NCBI RefSeq assembly: GCF_902616385.1
Contig: NZ_CACMSM010000001.1
Span: 1-64,000, forward strand
Reading direction: 5' to 3'
DNA length: 64,000 bases
Origin: an uncultured Prochlorococcus sp.
Lineage (GTDB): Bacteria; Cyanobacteriota; Cyanobacteriia; PCC-6307; Cyanobiaceae
Shown: positions 10,771 to 19,642 of the stretch, one piece after another
How positions within the stretch are numbered: the stretch's first letter is position 1
Layout: each line of letters opens with the position of its first letter
Notes under the pieces: generated by a model
The model's input: only the letters and a program-made list of their open reading frames with translations
What the model was told of the DNA's origin: nothing
Database searches by the model: none
Position numbers and translations under genes: made by a program

Positions 10771-12066
10771 GTGATCGAGCGTTACACATTACCCGAAATG
10801 GGAAAAATCTGGACTGATAGCGCAAAATTCCAGAGTTGGCTTAAGGTTGAAATAGCTGCATGTGAAGCAAATTTTTCCCTTGGGAAAATTCCTGAGAATG
10901 CAATGAAAGAGATACGTTCAAATGCAAAGTTTGATGAATCTAGAATTACGGAAATTGAGAAAGAAGTTAAACATGATGTCATAGCATTTCTTACAAGCGT
11001 TAATGAATTTGTAGGAGATTCTGGAAGATATATACATGTTGGCATGACCAGTAGTGATGTACTTGATACTGGCTTATCTCTTCAGTTAAAAAATTCTTGC
11101 GAATTGTTATTAGAAGAAATTGAGAACTTAGAAAATGAAGTCAGGTTATTAGCAAGGAAACATAAAAATACATTAATGATTGGCAGATCTCATGCAATTC
11201 ATGGGGAGCCGATTTCCTTTGGTTTTAAACTTGCTGGATGGTTAGCAGAACTAATAAGGAACAAAAAAAGATTATTGACACTTAAACAATCTGTAGCAAT
11301 TGGACAAGTAAGTGGTGCAATGGGAACTTACGCTAATACAAATCCCAAAGTAGAGCAAATAACTTGTGATTTACTCGGCTTAAAACCAGATACAGCAAGT
11401 ACGCAGGTCATATCGAGAGACAGGCATGCAGAATATGTTCAAACTATTGCACTAGTTGGCGCTTCTCTAGATAGATTCGCAACTGAAATAAGAAACTTAC
11501 AAAGAACTGATGTTTTAGAAGTTGAGGAGGGCTTCACAAAAGGGCAAAAAGGTAGTTCTGCCATGCCTCATAAAAGAAATCCTATTCGAAGTGAAAGAGT
11601 AAGCGGTTTAGCAAGAATTTTGAGAAGTTACGTCTTAACAGCACTAGAAAATGTTCCACTTTGGCACGAAAGAGATATAAGCCATAGTTCAAATGAACGT
11701 ATTATGTTACCTGACGTATCAATCTGTTTGCATTTTATGCTCAGAGAAATGACAGATATAGTAAGCAATTTAGAAGTTTATCCAAAAAATATGCTCAAGA
11801 ATTTAAATATATATGGTGGTGTAATCTTTAGTCAGAAAGTTTTACTTTTGCTTGTGGAGAAGGGGTTGTCTAGAGAAAAGGCTTATAGCTTAGTACAAAA
11901 AAATGCGCATCAGGCGTGGAATACTGAAAATGGGAATTTCAAAAAAAATATAGAGAGAGATAATGAAATAATGGATTTTATTAGTAAAAATGACTTAGAA
12001 GAATGTTTTAATCCCTCAATTCATCTGAATAATTTAAGTGTAATATGGGAGAAGTTAGGTATCTAG
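10771..12066 (+). CDS. purB: Adenylosuccinate lyase
   Basis: PurB makes AMP from adenylosuccinate and also splits SAICAR in the inosinate pathway. The 431-residue protein begins MIERYTLPEMGKIWTD (GTG start), characteristic of the short bacterial subgroup. The conserved TSSDVLDTGLSLQL and the flexible signature loop GSSAMPHKRNPIRSE with the catalytic serine are present. It is followed after 48 bases by fumC, a member of the same superfamily, on the same strand. An operon is possible. There are no odd features. Confidence 0.97.
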   Translation: MIERYTLPEMGKIWTDSAKFQSWLKVEIAACEANFSLGKIPENAMKEIRSNAKFDESRITEIEKEVKHDVIAFLTSVNEFVGDSGRYIHVGMTSSDVLDTGLSLQLKNSCELLLEEIENLENEVRLLARKHKNTLMIGRSHAIHGEPISFGFKLAGWLAELIRNKKRLLTLKQSVAIGQVSGAMGTYANTNPKVEQITCDLLGLKPDTASTQVISRDRHAEYVQTIALVGASLDRFATEIRNLQRTDVLEVEEGFTKGQKGSSAMPHKRNPIRSERVSGLARILRSYVLTALENVPLWHERDISHSSNERIMLPDVSICLHFMLREMTDIVSNLEVYPKNMLKNLNIYGGVIFSQKVLLLLVEKGLSREKAYSLVQKNAHQAWNTENGNFKKNIERDNEIMDFISKNDLEECFNPSIHLNNLSVIWEKLGI

Positions 12067-12114
12067 GATTACTGAAAACCTTATCTAAGTTAAACCAGTG
12101 TTTTCAGAGGAATA

Positions 12115-13500
12115 ATGACAAAAAACTTTAGGATTGAAAAAGATAGTATGGGAACAATAGAGGTTCCCATTGAAGCTTTGTGGGGTGCTCAAACACAAAG
12201 ATCGATAATAAATTTTTCTATTGGAGAAGAATTAATTCCAATTGAGTTAATTTATTCACTCACTCTCATAAAAAAAGCTGCTTCAATTGCAAATTTCAAT
12301 TTAGGTTTAATAGATAAAAGGAAAAAAGATTTAATTGTAGAGGCATGTACGGAAATACTTGATGGGCTTCATGATTCACAGTTTCCCTTAAAGGTTTGGC
12401 AAACAGGTAGTGGTACTCAAACAAATATGAATGTTAATGAGGTAATTGCAAATATTGCAGCTTTAAAAACTAATTCAGAGCTTGGTAGTCATCAACCAAT
12501 TCATCCGAATGATGATGTAAATAAATCTCAGTCAACTAATGATACTTTTCCTGCTGCTATTCAAATATCAGTTGTTAATGAAATAATCAAAAATTTAGTT
12601 CCAACGATAAGAGAACTTACTAAGATCCTTGATAAAAAAAGTGAGGAATGGAAAGACCTTATAAAGATAGGAAGAACCCATTTTCAAGATGCAGTTCCCC
12701 TTACTTTTGGGCAAGAAATATCGGGATGGTCAGAGCAACTTAAAGATGCTGAGAATGCAATTATTATGAGCCTGAATGAATTGTATTTCTTACCTCTGGG
12801 AGGAACTGCAGTTGGTACAGGGATTAATTCTCCAAAAGGATTTTGTGAAGAGTCTATAAAATCAATTTCCGATGATACTAATCTAATGTTCTATAAATCA
12901 AAAAATAATTTTTCTATCATGGCCTCGCATGATCGTCTTGCTCAAGTAATGAGTCAGATAAAAATATTAGCAGGTGCATTATTTAAAATTTCAAATGATA
13001 TAAAAATTCTATCTTCTGGTCCAAGATCAGGAATATATGAACTAATTATTCCTCAAAATGAACCTGGAAGTTCTATCATGCCGGGTAAAGTGAATCCAAC
13101 TCAATGCGAAGCCTTATCAATGGTTTGCACTCAGATAATGGGTCTTGAATATGCAGTCTCAATGGCAAATTCTAGCGGAACTTTACAGATGAATGAATAT
13201 AAGCCTCTTATTGGATTTAATATTCTCACAAGTTTAAAATTACTCAAAAATGTAATAAAAAACTTCAGAATCAAATTAGTTGATGGGATGGAACCTAATC
13301 AAAAGAAAATAAAGTTAAATTTAAAAAATTCACTAATGTTAGTTACAGCCATAGTGCCAAAAGTTGGTTATGAAAAAGCAGCTGAAATTGCAAACCTTGC
13401 CTTCAATGAATCATTAAATTTAAAAGAGGCAACACTTAAATTAGGTTATTTAAACGAAGATGAATTTAATGAAGCAATGAATATCAATTCAATGATTTGA
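12115..13500 (+). CDS. fumC: Fumarate hydratase, class II
   Basis: This 461-residue iron-independent fumarase interconverts fumarate and malate. Recognisable elements are RIEKDSMGTIEVP at the N-terminus, VWQTGSGTQTNMNVNEV around the substrate site, IGRTHFQDAVPLTFGQE, and the superfamily signature PGSSIMPGKVNPTQCEA. Prochlorococcus has an incomplete TCA cycle, and fumarase there recycles fumarate released by purB and argininosuccinate lyase. Its position directly after purB, which releases fumarate, fits that role. The fit is an inference from context. Confidence 0.97.
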   Translation: MTKNFRIEKDSMGTIEVPIEALWGAQTQRSIINFSIGEELIPIELIYSLTLIKKAASIANFNLGLIDKRKKDLIVEACTEILDGLHDSQFPLKVWQTGSGTQTNMNVNEVIANIAALKTNSELGSHQPIHPNDDVNKSQSTNDTFPAAIQISVVNEIIKNLVPTIRELTKILDKKSEEWKDLIKIGRTHFQDAVPLTFGQEISGWSEQLKDAENAIIMSLNELYFLPLGGTAVGTGINSPKGFCEESIKSISDDTNLMFYKSKNNFSIMASHDRLAQVMSQIKILAGALFKISNDIKILSSGPRSGIYELIIPQNEPGSSIMPGKVNPTQCEALSMVCTQIMGLEYAVSMANSSGTLQMNEYKPLIGFNILTSLKLLKNVIKNFRIKLVDGMEPNQKKIKLNLKNSLMLVTAIVPKVGYEKAAEIANLAFNESLNLKEATLKLGYLNEDEFNEAMNINSMI

Positions 13501-13510
13501 TTAATAAAAT

Positions 13511-16237
13511 TTAAGAATTATTATCAATCCTTTTTGTTGCAGGATTAATATCTTCAGAGACTTTTATAAGATCATTAGATTCAGAAACAGGAAAACGATT
13601 AATAGCTTTTAATGCTAGCTTTGCTTTGCTTTTTAATTTATTACTAACACCAATACAGTATTGCACTTGAGAAAGGACATCAATTGATCTTCTAATAATC
13701 CTCACTACATCACCTTCGTCTAATGAAGTATTAAAAACCAAATCTTTCCATTTTTTTCCTCTTGCCCATTCAGAAATAATTCCGGTTAACTCTGTTTCTA
13801 AATAAATAGGGATTTCAATATGAAACTTATTTTGTTGGGAAGCGACTAATTTTCTTAAACCATCTAATTCATTAAAAACATCTATTACCTTTAAAGAAGG
13901 CTTAAAATTACACCAAAGATTAGGCCTCCTTATATCAACACATACAGCTTGAATAATTGCAGCCAACTCAGGAGGATCTAAATCGTCTAAATAACCACTA
14001 ACTAAAACCAGACCAATCCATAATTCATTTTCACTTCTTATTGCACCAACTGTTCGTCCAACTTCTGTCAATTCCAAATCATTTAAACAACCGAAATGAT
14101 TCAAAATTTTAATCAAATCGGTAAAAGTTCTCCAGTTATGATTTTCTTTATCCTCAAGAAGTTTTTTTCTCATATATATTTCTTGTTCAACGTCAACAAT
14201 TCTTTTTCTATATTTCTTTAATTTCCTAGAGTCTCCAAATCTATGTGCGGGATGATCATTGACTGTTTCTTCTAAATTAATAATTTGTTGTTGTTGTGCC
14301 AAAACTTCCGTTGACAAATCATATTGTGGAGTTTGTAAATCATTTTTTTTAGAAACTTCTAAAATTCGATCTGCATAACACTGCGATATATCATCTCCCC
14401 TAAATACCTCTCCAGAAAAAAACATCTTTGGTACTTCAAGTCCTGTGACATCAATTGCATCCAAATCATTAAAAATACTTACAATGTATGAGGGTTTTAT
14501 AAGAATAAATAAATTATCAACTGTCAAACACAATAAAGTCTTTATTTTTTGGGATTCATATATTTTCTTACAAATTAATCCTGGAACAATTTTTCTTTTA
14601 ATTTGAGGAGCTTTGATTGAAATTAAGCTTCCATCTTTAATATATGGTAATGCATTAGTGATCTCTTCTGATAATTTTTCTGCTGCTTGTTTTTCTAAAA
14701 TTTTCAAGAGTCTTCTCTCTTCTTTAAGACGATTTTTTAATTTTTCGTAGGCATCAAAATCTTTCCATGACACGTTAGATGTAATTTTTTTTAATTCAAT
14801 TAAATCCTTATCTAAATTTTCAAGAATTATATTCTCACCTGAAGATTCACCAAAATATAAAAAACTACCAAAACTTCTTTTAATTAATTCTTTAGACTTT
14901 TCTAAAGTATAACTTTGTAAAAGATTAAGTACCATTCCATAACTTGGAGTGAATTGACTCTCTAAAGAATTTGGTTTGCTAATAGCCAGTGTACTTGCTT
15001 CTTTGGCACCTTCGAATCTTGTTTGTAATGTAACAACATATCCTTGGGTATCTTTTCCTCTTCTTCCAGCTCTTCCTGACATTTGCAAAAATTCACTGCT
15101 AAATAATAATCTATGCCCATCTTCTGTCCTTTTTGATAAAGAAGCAATAACAGTGGTTCTTGCGGGCATATTAATTCCTGCAGCAAGAGTTTCAGTTGCA
15201 AAAACAACTTTTATCAAACCTTGCTGAAATAATTCCTCAACCAATTCTTTCCATGCAGGCAATAATCCAGCATGGTGAGATGCAATACCTCTTTTTAATG
15301 CCTCGCATTGAGATTTATCTTTAATTGCCTCTTGATTATTTTTAAGATAAACATCTAATTTTTGGGATATCATATTCGCTTCTGAATAACTTACTAAAGT
15401 TAAGTCTTTTATATTCTCAATAGCCTTGTCACATCCTCTTCTACTAAAGATAAAATAAATAGCTGGCAACATATTTCGTTCAGCTAATTTAGAGATCACA
15501 AAACCAATTGAGGGAGACTTTGGTTGCATTATCCTGCCAACTTTTCCTCTCATTTTCTGCCCTTTAGGAGCTCTCCAAATCTTACAGTTTGGATGAATTC
15601 CATTACCCTTATTATTTAAAAGTGGATGGAGGCCTTTAACACTACAAAAAATAAAATCAAGTGGAACTGGTCTCTTATCGCTATTAATTAGTACTGTGGG
15701 CCCATGAACTTTTTCTATCCAATTTTGCAGTTGATCTGCGTTGGCTATTGTTGCTGATAAAGCTATTATTTGAGTTCTAGTAGGGCAATGGATTATAGTT
15801 TCTTCCCAAACTGTGCCTCTTTGGGGGTCATTCATATAATGGCATTCATCAAGAATCACAGATTCTAAATTCTCTAAGGGATCATCAAATTCATCAAATT
15901 CGCCATAAAGCATATTCCTAAAAATCTCAGTCGTCATAACTAAGATTGGTGCTTCTCTATTTATACTTATATCTCCAGTTAAAAGACCAATTTTATTTTC
16001 ACCATATTGATTAGCAAAATCTCTAAACTTTTGATTTGATAGTGCTTTTAAAGGTGTTGTATAAAAAACTCTACTGTCATGAGATAAGCCTCTATATATA
16101 GCGAATTCACCTATCAATGTTTTACCCGAACCTGTTGGCGCCGTTAAAACAACAGAATTTCCGCTATTAATAGCTTGAATTGCTTCTAATTGGAAATCAT
16201 CTAGTGGAAAGGGGAAATATTCCTCTAAATTAAGCAA
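13511..16237 (-). CDS. Ski2/Mtr4-like DExH-box RNA helicase
   Basis: This 908-residue superfamily 2 helicase has Walker A TAPTGSGKT (residues 32-40), the DECH box (130-133), SAT motif ALSATIAN near residue 160, and motif VI QMSGRAGRRGKD near residue 380. The C-terminal domain with DEGDVVRIIRRSIDVL matches the DSHCT domain of Ski2, Mtr4 and Dob1. In eukaryotes such proteins feed RNA to the exosome. Cyanobacterial members are probably RNA-decay or ribosome-biogenesis helicases, but the substrate is unknown. It converges with fumC, with 10 bases between the stops, and diverges from bioF. Confidence 0.88.
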   Translation of the reverse strand: MLNLEEYFPFPLDDFQLEAIQAINSGNSVVLTAPTGSGKTLIGEFAIYRGLSHDSRVFYTTPLKALSNQKFRDFANQYGENKIGLLTGDISINREAPILVMTTEIFRNMLYGEFDEFDDPLENLESVILDECHYMNDPQRGTVWEETIIHCPTRTQIIALSATIANADQLQNWIEKVHGPTVLINSDKRPVPLDFIFCSVKGLHPLLNNKGNGIHPNCKIWRAPKGQKMRGKVGRIMQPKSPSIGFVISKLAERNMLPAIYFIFSRRGCDKAIENIKDLTLVSYSEANMISQKLDVYLKNNQEAIKDKSQCEALKRGIASHHAGLLPAWKELVEELFQQGLIKVVFATETLAAGINMPARTTVIASLSKRTEDGHRLLFSSEFLQMSGRAGRRGKDTQGYVVTLQTRFEGAKEASTLAISKPNSLESQFTPSYGMVLNLLQSYTLEKSKELIKRSFGSFLYFGESSGENIILENLDKDLIELKKITSNVSWKDFDAYEKLKNRLKEERRLLKILEKQAAEKLSEEITNALPYIKDGSLISIKAPQIKRKIVPGLICKKIYESQKIKTLLCLTVDNLFILIKPSYIVSIFNDLDAIDVTGLEVPKMFFSGEVFRGDDISQCYADRILEVSKKNDLQTPQYDLSTEVLAQQQQIINLEETVNDHPAHRFGDSRKLKKYRKRIVDVEQEIYMRKKLLEDKENHNWRTFTDLIKILNHFGCLNDLELTEVGRTVGAIRSENELWIGLVLVSGYLDDLDPPELAAIIQAVCVDIRRPNLWCNFKPSLKVIDVFNELDGLRKLVASQQNKFHIEIPIYLETELTGIISEWARGKKWKDLVFNTSLDEGDVVRIIRRSIDVLSQVQYCIGVSNKLKSKAKLALKAINRFPVSESNDLIKVSEDINPATKRIDNNS

Positions 16238-16376
16238 TAATTGTGATTGAAGAGAGGATGAGTTAACTTCTTAATATATGATCTATATAGATATTAATAA
16301 ACAAAAAATACCTTGCAAACTTTAATAGTAAATCTAAATCTTTTTAATTAAATCCACTATATTTTATTTCGCCAAA

Positions 16377-17516
16377 ATGAAAAAAATAAAAATTCCAAAA
16401 AATAGAATCCGTAAATTAAAAACATTTTCTTTAGGTAAAAAATCATTCGAACTTCTAAGTTTAAACTCGCAAAATAAAAAACTTATAGACTTATGTAGTA
16501 ATGATTATTTTGGATTAAGTAGGGACAAGGATTTAATAAAAGCTGCTTACGAAATAAGCATGTTAGAAGGTATTGGTTCAGGAAGCTCTATGTTTATCAC
16601 GGGTTCAAGACCAATACATAAATTATTAGAGAAAGAACTTGCCGAGTGGCTTAATCAAGAGAAAGTATTACTTTTCCCAAGCGGATTTCAAGCAAATATA
16701 GCCGCTATCCAGGCTTTGGCAAACAGAAATACTATCGTAATAGCAGATAAATTGATTCATAACTCTTTGTTGGTTGGAGTCAAAGCCGCTCAAGCAAAAC
16801 TGGTTCGATTTTCACACAATAATTTAAAAGATTTAGAAGATAAAATTATTACAACTAATCCTTCAAAAAATTCCATCTTAGTTGTTGTTGAATCTCTTTA
16901 TAGCATGGAGGGATCAATTGCTCCGCTCAGAGAAATAACAGAAATTTGCAAAAAAAATAGTGTTCAATTATTAGTTGATGAAGCTCATGCAATTGGGATC
17001 TTGGGCCCTGAAGGAAGAGGTTTAAGTTTTAATTACCGTTCAGATATAACTATAATTACTGGAACTTTTGGAAAAGCATTTGGAAGCGGTGGAGCTTTCA
17101 TAGCCTCCAATTCAGAAATTGGTGAGTATCTTATCCAAACAAGTGGTGCATTTAGGTACACAACCGCTCTTGCACCATCTTTAGCTGCTGGAGCACTAGC
17201 AGGTTTAAAAAAAATTTTAGAAAATAAAGAATGGGGTAATGAGTTGTTATCTTCTGCGAAGATATGGAAAGATGAAATTATTAAAAATTTTAGTTTTCCA
17301 ATTCAGGGTGACTCTCACATTTTATCAATTATTGTTGGCCAAGAAGAGAAGGCAATTTATCTACAAAAATATCTTGAGGAAAATGGGTTTTTAGCAATTG
17401 CGATAAGACCCCCGACTGTTCCAGTTGGGCAATCAAGAATCAGAATAACTATACGAAGAAACTTAGATTTGAATCTGCTAAAAAATTTCATTGCAGTATT
17501 AAAAGAGTTTAAATGA
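16377..17516 (+). CDS. bioF: 8-amino-7-oxononanoate synthase
   Basis: BioF condenses pimeloyl-ACP (or -CoA) with alanine to give KAPA, the first dedicated step of biotin ring assembly. The 379-residue protein is a fold-type I PLP enzyme. SNDYFGLSRD near the N-terminus, VDEAHAIGILGPEGRG with the PLP-ring aspartate, and TGTFGKAFGSGGAF with the PLP-lysine are all visible. It opens the biotin operon bioF-bioK-bioC-bioD-bioA, and the next gene overlaps its end by four bases. Confidence 0.95.
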   Translation: MKKIKIPKNRIRKLKTFSLGKKSFELLSLNSQNKKLIDLCSNDYFGLSRDKDLIKAAYEISMLEGIGSGSSMFITGSRPIHKLLEKELAEWLNQEKVLLFPSGFQANIAAIQALANRNTIVIADKLIHNSLLVGVKAAQAKLVRFSHNNLKDLEDKIITTNPSKNSILVVVESLYSMEGSIAPLREITEICKKNSVQLLVDEAHAIGILGPEGRGLSFNYRSDITIITGTFGKAFGSGGAFIASNSEIGEYLIQTSGAFRYTTALAPSLAAGALAGLKKILENKEWGNELLSSAKIWKDEIIKNFSFPIQGDSHILSIIVGQEEKAIYLQKYLEENGFLAIAIRPPTVPVGQSRIRITIRRNLDLNLLKNFIAVLKEFK

Positions 17517-18226
17517 AACAAATTATTACTCAACATGGGTGGGGACTAAATAAATATTTCTGGGATGATTATAAAGTTGGTTTTTTAAATAATAATTGGC
17601 ATTGGCAAGATAATGAAAGAGGCTATTTTTCGACAAATAATTATCAAGCAAAATGGATTAAAAGTGAATCTAAAAAAGAAATTAGAATGACTTTATGCCA
17701 TTCATTTGGTTTTCATTTAATGCAAAAAAAAATCTTAAAAGAAGCAACTCATATTGTTCTTATAAATTCTTTTAATAATTTTCTTCCTTTAAGTAATAAG
17801 AGAAACTTTATTTTGAAGTCTCTAAAAAGAATGGAGACTAAAATCATAAAAGATGAAACTAAGGATATGTTGAAAGAATTTATATATAGATCATTTATGC
17901 CAAATCATATGAATAATAGTTTTAAAAATATCTTTTATAAAAGTCTAGAGAGTTTAAATAAAAATCTTCTTTTGAGTGATTTAAAACAACTTTACATTAA
18001 TAGAGATTTTCCAGTATTTTTAAGAAAAGATTGCAAAATTATTTTTATAAAATCAGAAAATGATTTGATTCTTGACAACGAATCAAATAATAACTTTTTA
18101 GATTCCTTAAATGAAACACTTGATAGGAAGCCAATACTAATTAAATTAGCTCAACAAGGTCATTGCTTAAATAATTTAAATTTATACGAGATCTTACTTA
18201 ATACACTGAATGATCGAAATGGATAG
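17513..18226 (+). CDS. bioK: BioK-type pimeloyl-ACP methyl ester esterase
   Basis: This 237-residue protein of the biotin operon is probably the esterase that removes the methyl group from pimeloyl-ACP methyl ester, the job of BioH in E. coli. It looks like a diverged alpha/beta hydrolase. The candidate nucleophile is Ser64 in LCHSFGF (the first Gly of GxSxG is Cys), an acid may lie in IFIKSENDLIL, and the histidine is in QQGHCLN near residue 220. BioK was described for marine Synechococcus and Prochlorococcus at this operon position. It overlaps bioF by 4 bases and bioC by 17. The motif reading is mine; the family name follows from context. Confidence 0.78.
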   Translation: MKQIITQHGWGLNKYFWDDYKVGFLNNNWHWQDNERGYFSTNNYQAKWIKSESKKEIRMTLCHSFGFHLMQKKILKEATHIVLINSFNNFLPLSNKRNFILKSLKRMETKIIKDETKDMLKEFIYRSFMPNHMNNSFKNIFYKSLESLNKNLLLSDLKQLYINRDFPVFLRKDCKIIFIKSENDLILDNESNNNFLDSLNETLDRKPILIKLAQQGHCLNNLNLYEILLNTLNDRNG

Positions 18227-18980
18227 TAAAAAGTGGAATGAGAAAATAAAAAATAATTTCAATGATGCTGCATATCAGTATTTAGAGCATTCAAATATTC
18301 AGAAATTTTTTGCAAAAAAGATTGTTCAATTTATCAAAGAATTAAATCCTCAAAAAAATGGTGAATGGATAGATCTAGGATCAGGTCCAGGACTATTAGC
18401 AGATGAAATAGAAAAAAAATTTTCTTCCCAAAAAGTATCCAGAATTGATTTCAGCAAGAAAATGCTTCTTGAGAATAAATTATCTAGAAAAAAAATTTTA
18501 TGGGATTTAAATAATGATTTACCTCCTGAAATAAATAACTGTTCTCTATTAACATCTAACTTTTGCATACATTGGTTAAACAAGCCAGAAAAAATAATAA
18601 AAAATTGGTTTAGCAAATTAACACCTGGAGGTTTTTTAATCATTTCATATCCAACAAAAAATTGTTTTCCTGAATGGAAATATACTTGTAAAAAAATTGA
18701 TATTGAATATAGTGGTCTTAATTTCCTTTGCTCTAAAGAATTATTAAAAGATTTCAAATCAACTGAAATACATTTTTCAGAACAGTTTAATTATCTTGAA
18801 AATTTTGAAGATGTATATAAGCTTTTTAGAAGCATTAAAAATGTAGGGGCCCAATCAACAAATTGTAAACGCAAAACAGTTAAAGAGTTAAAGGAAATTC
18901 AAAAGTCTTGGCCAAAGAATTACAATAATACAGTAAACCTTTCATGGCAAATTGAGATTCAAATCATAAAGAAATTATGA
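18210..18980 (+). CDS. bioC: Malonyl-ACP O-methyltransferase
   Basis: BioC methylates malonyl-ACP so that fatty acid synthesis can extend it to pimeloyl-ACP methyl ester. The 256-residue protein has a class I SAM methyltransferase fold. Motif I is WIDLGSGPGLLADEIE at residues 49-64, and SNFCIHWLNKPEKIIKN resembles the conserved lower-lobe segment of BioC. ATG 18210 overlaps the previous gene, and a second in-frame ATG at 18219 is equally plausible. It overlaps bioD by four bases. Pairing with the esterase above gives a complete BioC-BioK pimelate branch. Confidence 0.9.
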   Translation: MIEMDSKKWNEKIKNNFNDAAYQYLEHSNIQKFFAKKIVQFIKELNPQKNGEWIDLGSGPGLLADEIEKKFSSQKVSRIDFSKKMLLENKLSRKKILWDLNNDLPPEINNCSLLTSNFCIHWLNKPEKIIKNWFSKLTPGGFLIISYPTKNCFPEWKYTCKKIDIEYSGLNFLCSKELLKDFKSTEIHFSEQFNYLENFEDVYKLFRSIKNVGAQSTNCKRKTVKELKEIQKSWPKNYNNTVNLSWQIEIQIIKKL

Positions 18981-19642
18981 TTAGTCAAAAGAATATTTTC
19001 AAATTTATAATTTGTGGAACAGATACTGATATTGGGAAAACTTTAATAAGCTCTTTTTTCGTTAAAGGATTAAATTCCTTTTATTGGAAGCCTATTCAAA
19101 GTGGTATTGAATCGCAAACCGATAGTCAAACTGTTGAAAAGCTTTCACAAATAAGTAAAGAAAAAATAATCAAAGAAGCTTATGTCTTTACAAAACCTCT
19201 ATCTCCTCATTGGGCTGCTGAAATAGATCAAAAAGTTATTAAATTTGACAAATTGAGATTGCCAACAGTGCAAGGCCCACTAATTGTAGAAACTGCAGGT
19301 GGATTAATGGTTCCTATAACACGCAATTTTTTGCAAATAGATCAAATAAAACAATGGAATCTTCCGGTAATACTTGTATGTAAGAGCTCACTTGGCACTC
19401 TTAACCATACCCTGCTTAGTATTGAGGCATTAAAACGAAGGAATATTGAGATTTTAGGTTTAGTAGTCAATGGCGAAAAGCACCTAGATAATCCAAAAAC
19501 TCTAGTTGATTTTAGTGGTATTCCTTTAATTGCTGAATTTCCTTACATCGAAAAAATGGACTCAAATAATTTAGATATACTATGGAAAGAACTAGATATC
19601 AAGAATAAATTGAACTCACTATTAAATTCAAAAATAAGTTAA
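18977..19642 (+). CDS. bioD: Dethiobiotin synthetase
   Basis: BioD carboxylates DAPA to close the ureido ring with ATP. The 221-residue protein has the modified P-loop CGTDTDIGKTLISS (residues 12-25), the substrate-binding YWKPIQSGIE and the ETAGGLMVPITRN segment, all diagnostic of the family. Its start overlaps bioC by four bases, and bioA starts on the base after its stop. The order follows the biotin pathway only partly, but all genes are cotranscribed by spacing. Confidence 0.96.
   Translation: MISQKNIFKFIICGTDTDIGKTLISSFFVKGLNSFYWKPIQSGIESQTDSQTVEKLSQISKEKIIKEAYVFTKPLSPHWAAEIDQKVIKFDKLRLPTVQGPLIVETAGGLMVPITRNFLQIDQIKQWNLPVILVCKSSLGTLNHTLLSIEALKRRNIEILGLVVNGEKHLDNPKTLVDFSGIPLIAEFPYIEKMDSNNLDILWKELDIKNKLNSLLNSKIS

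Noticed and set aside
10706-10825. Upstream extension of the 25-residue frame to a 65-residue protein
   Set aside because: It would overlap the start of purB and adds non-hydrophobic sequence of random appearance. The internal ATG at 10705 gives a more sensible protein.
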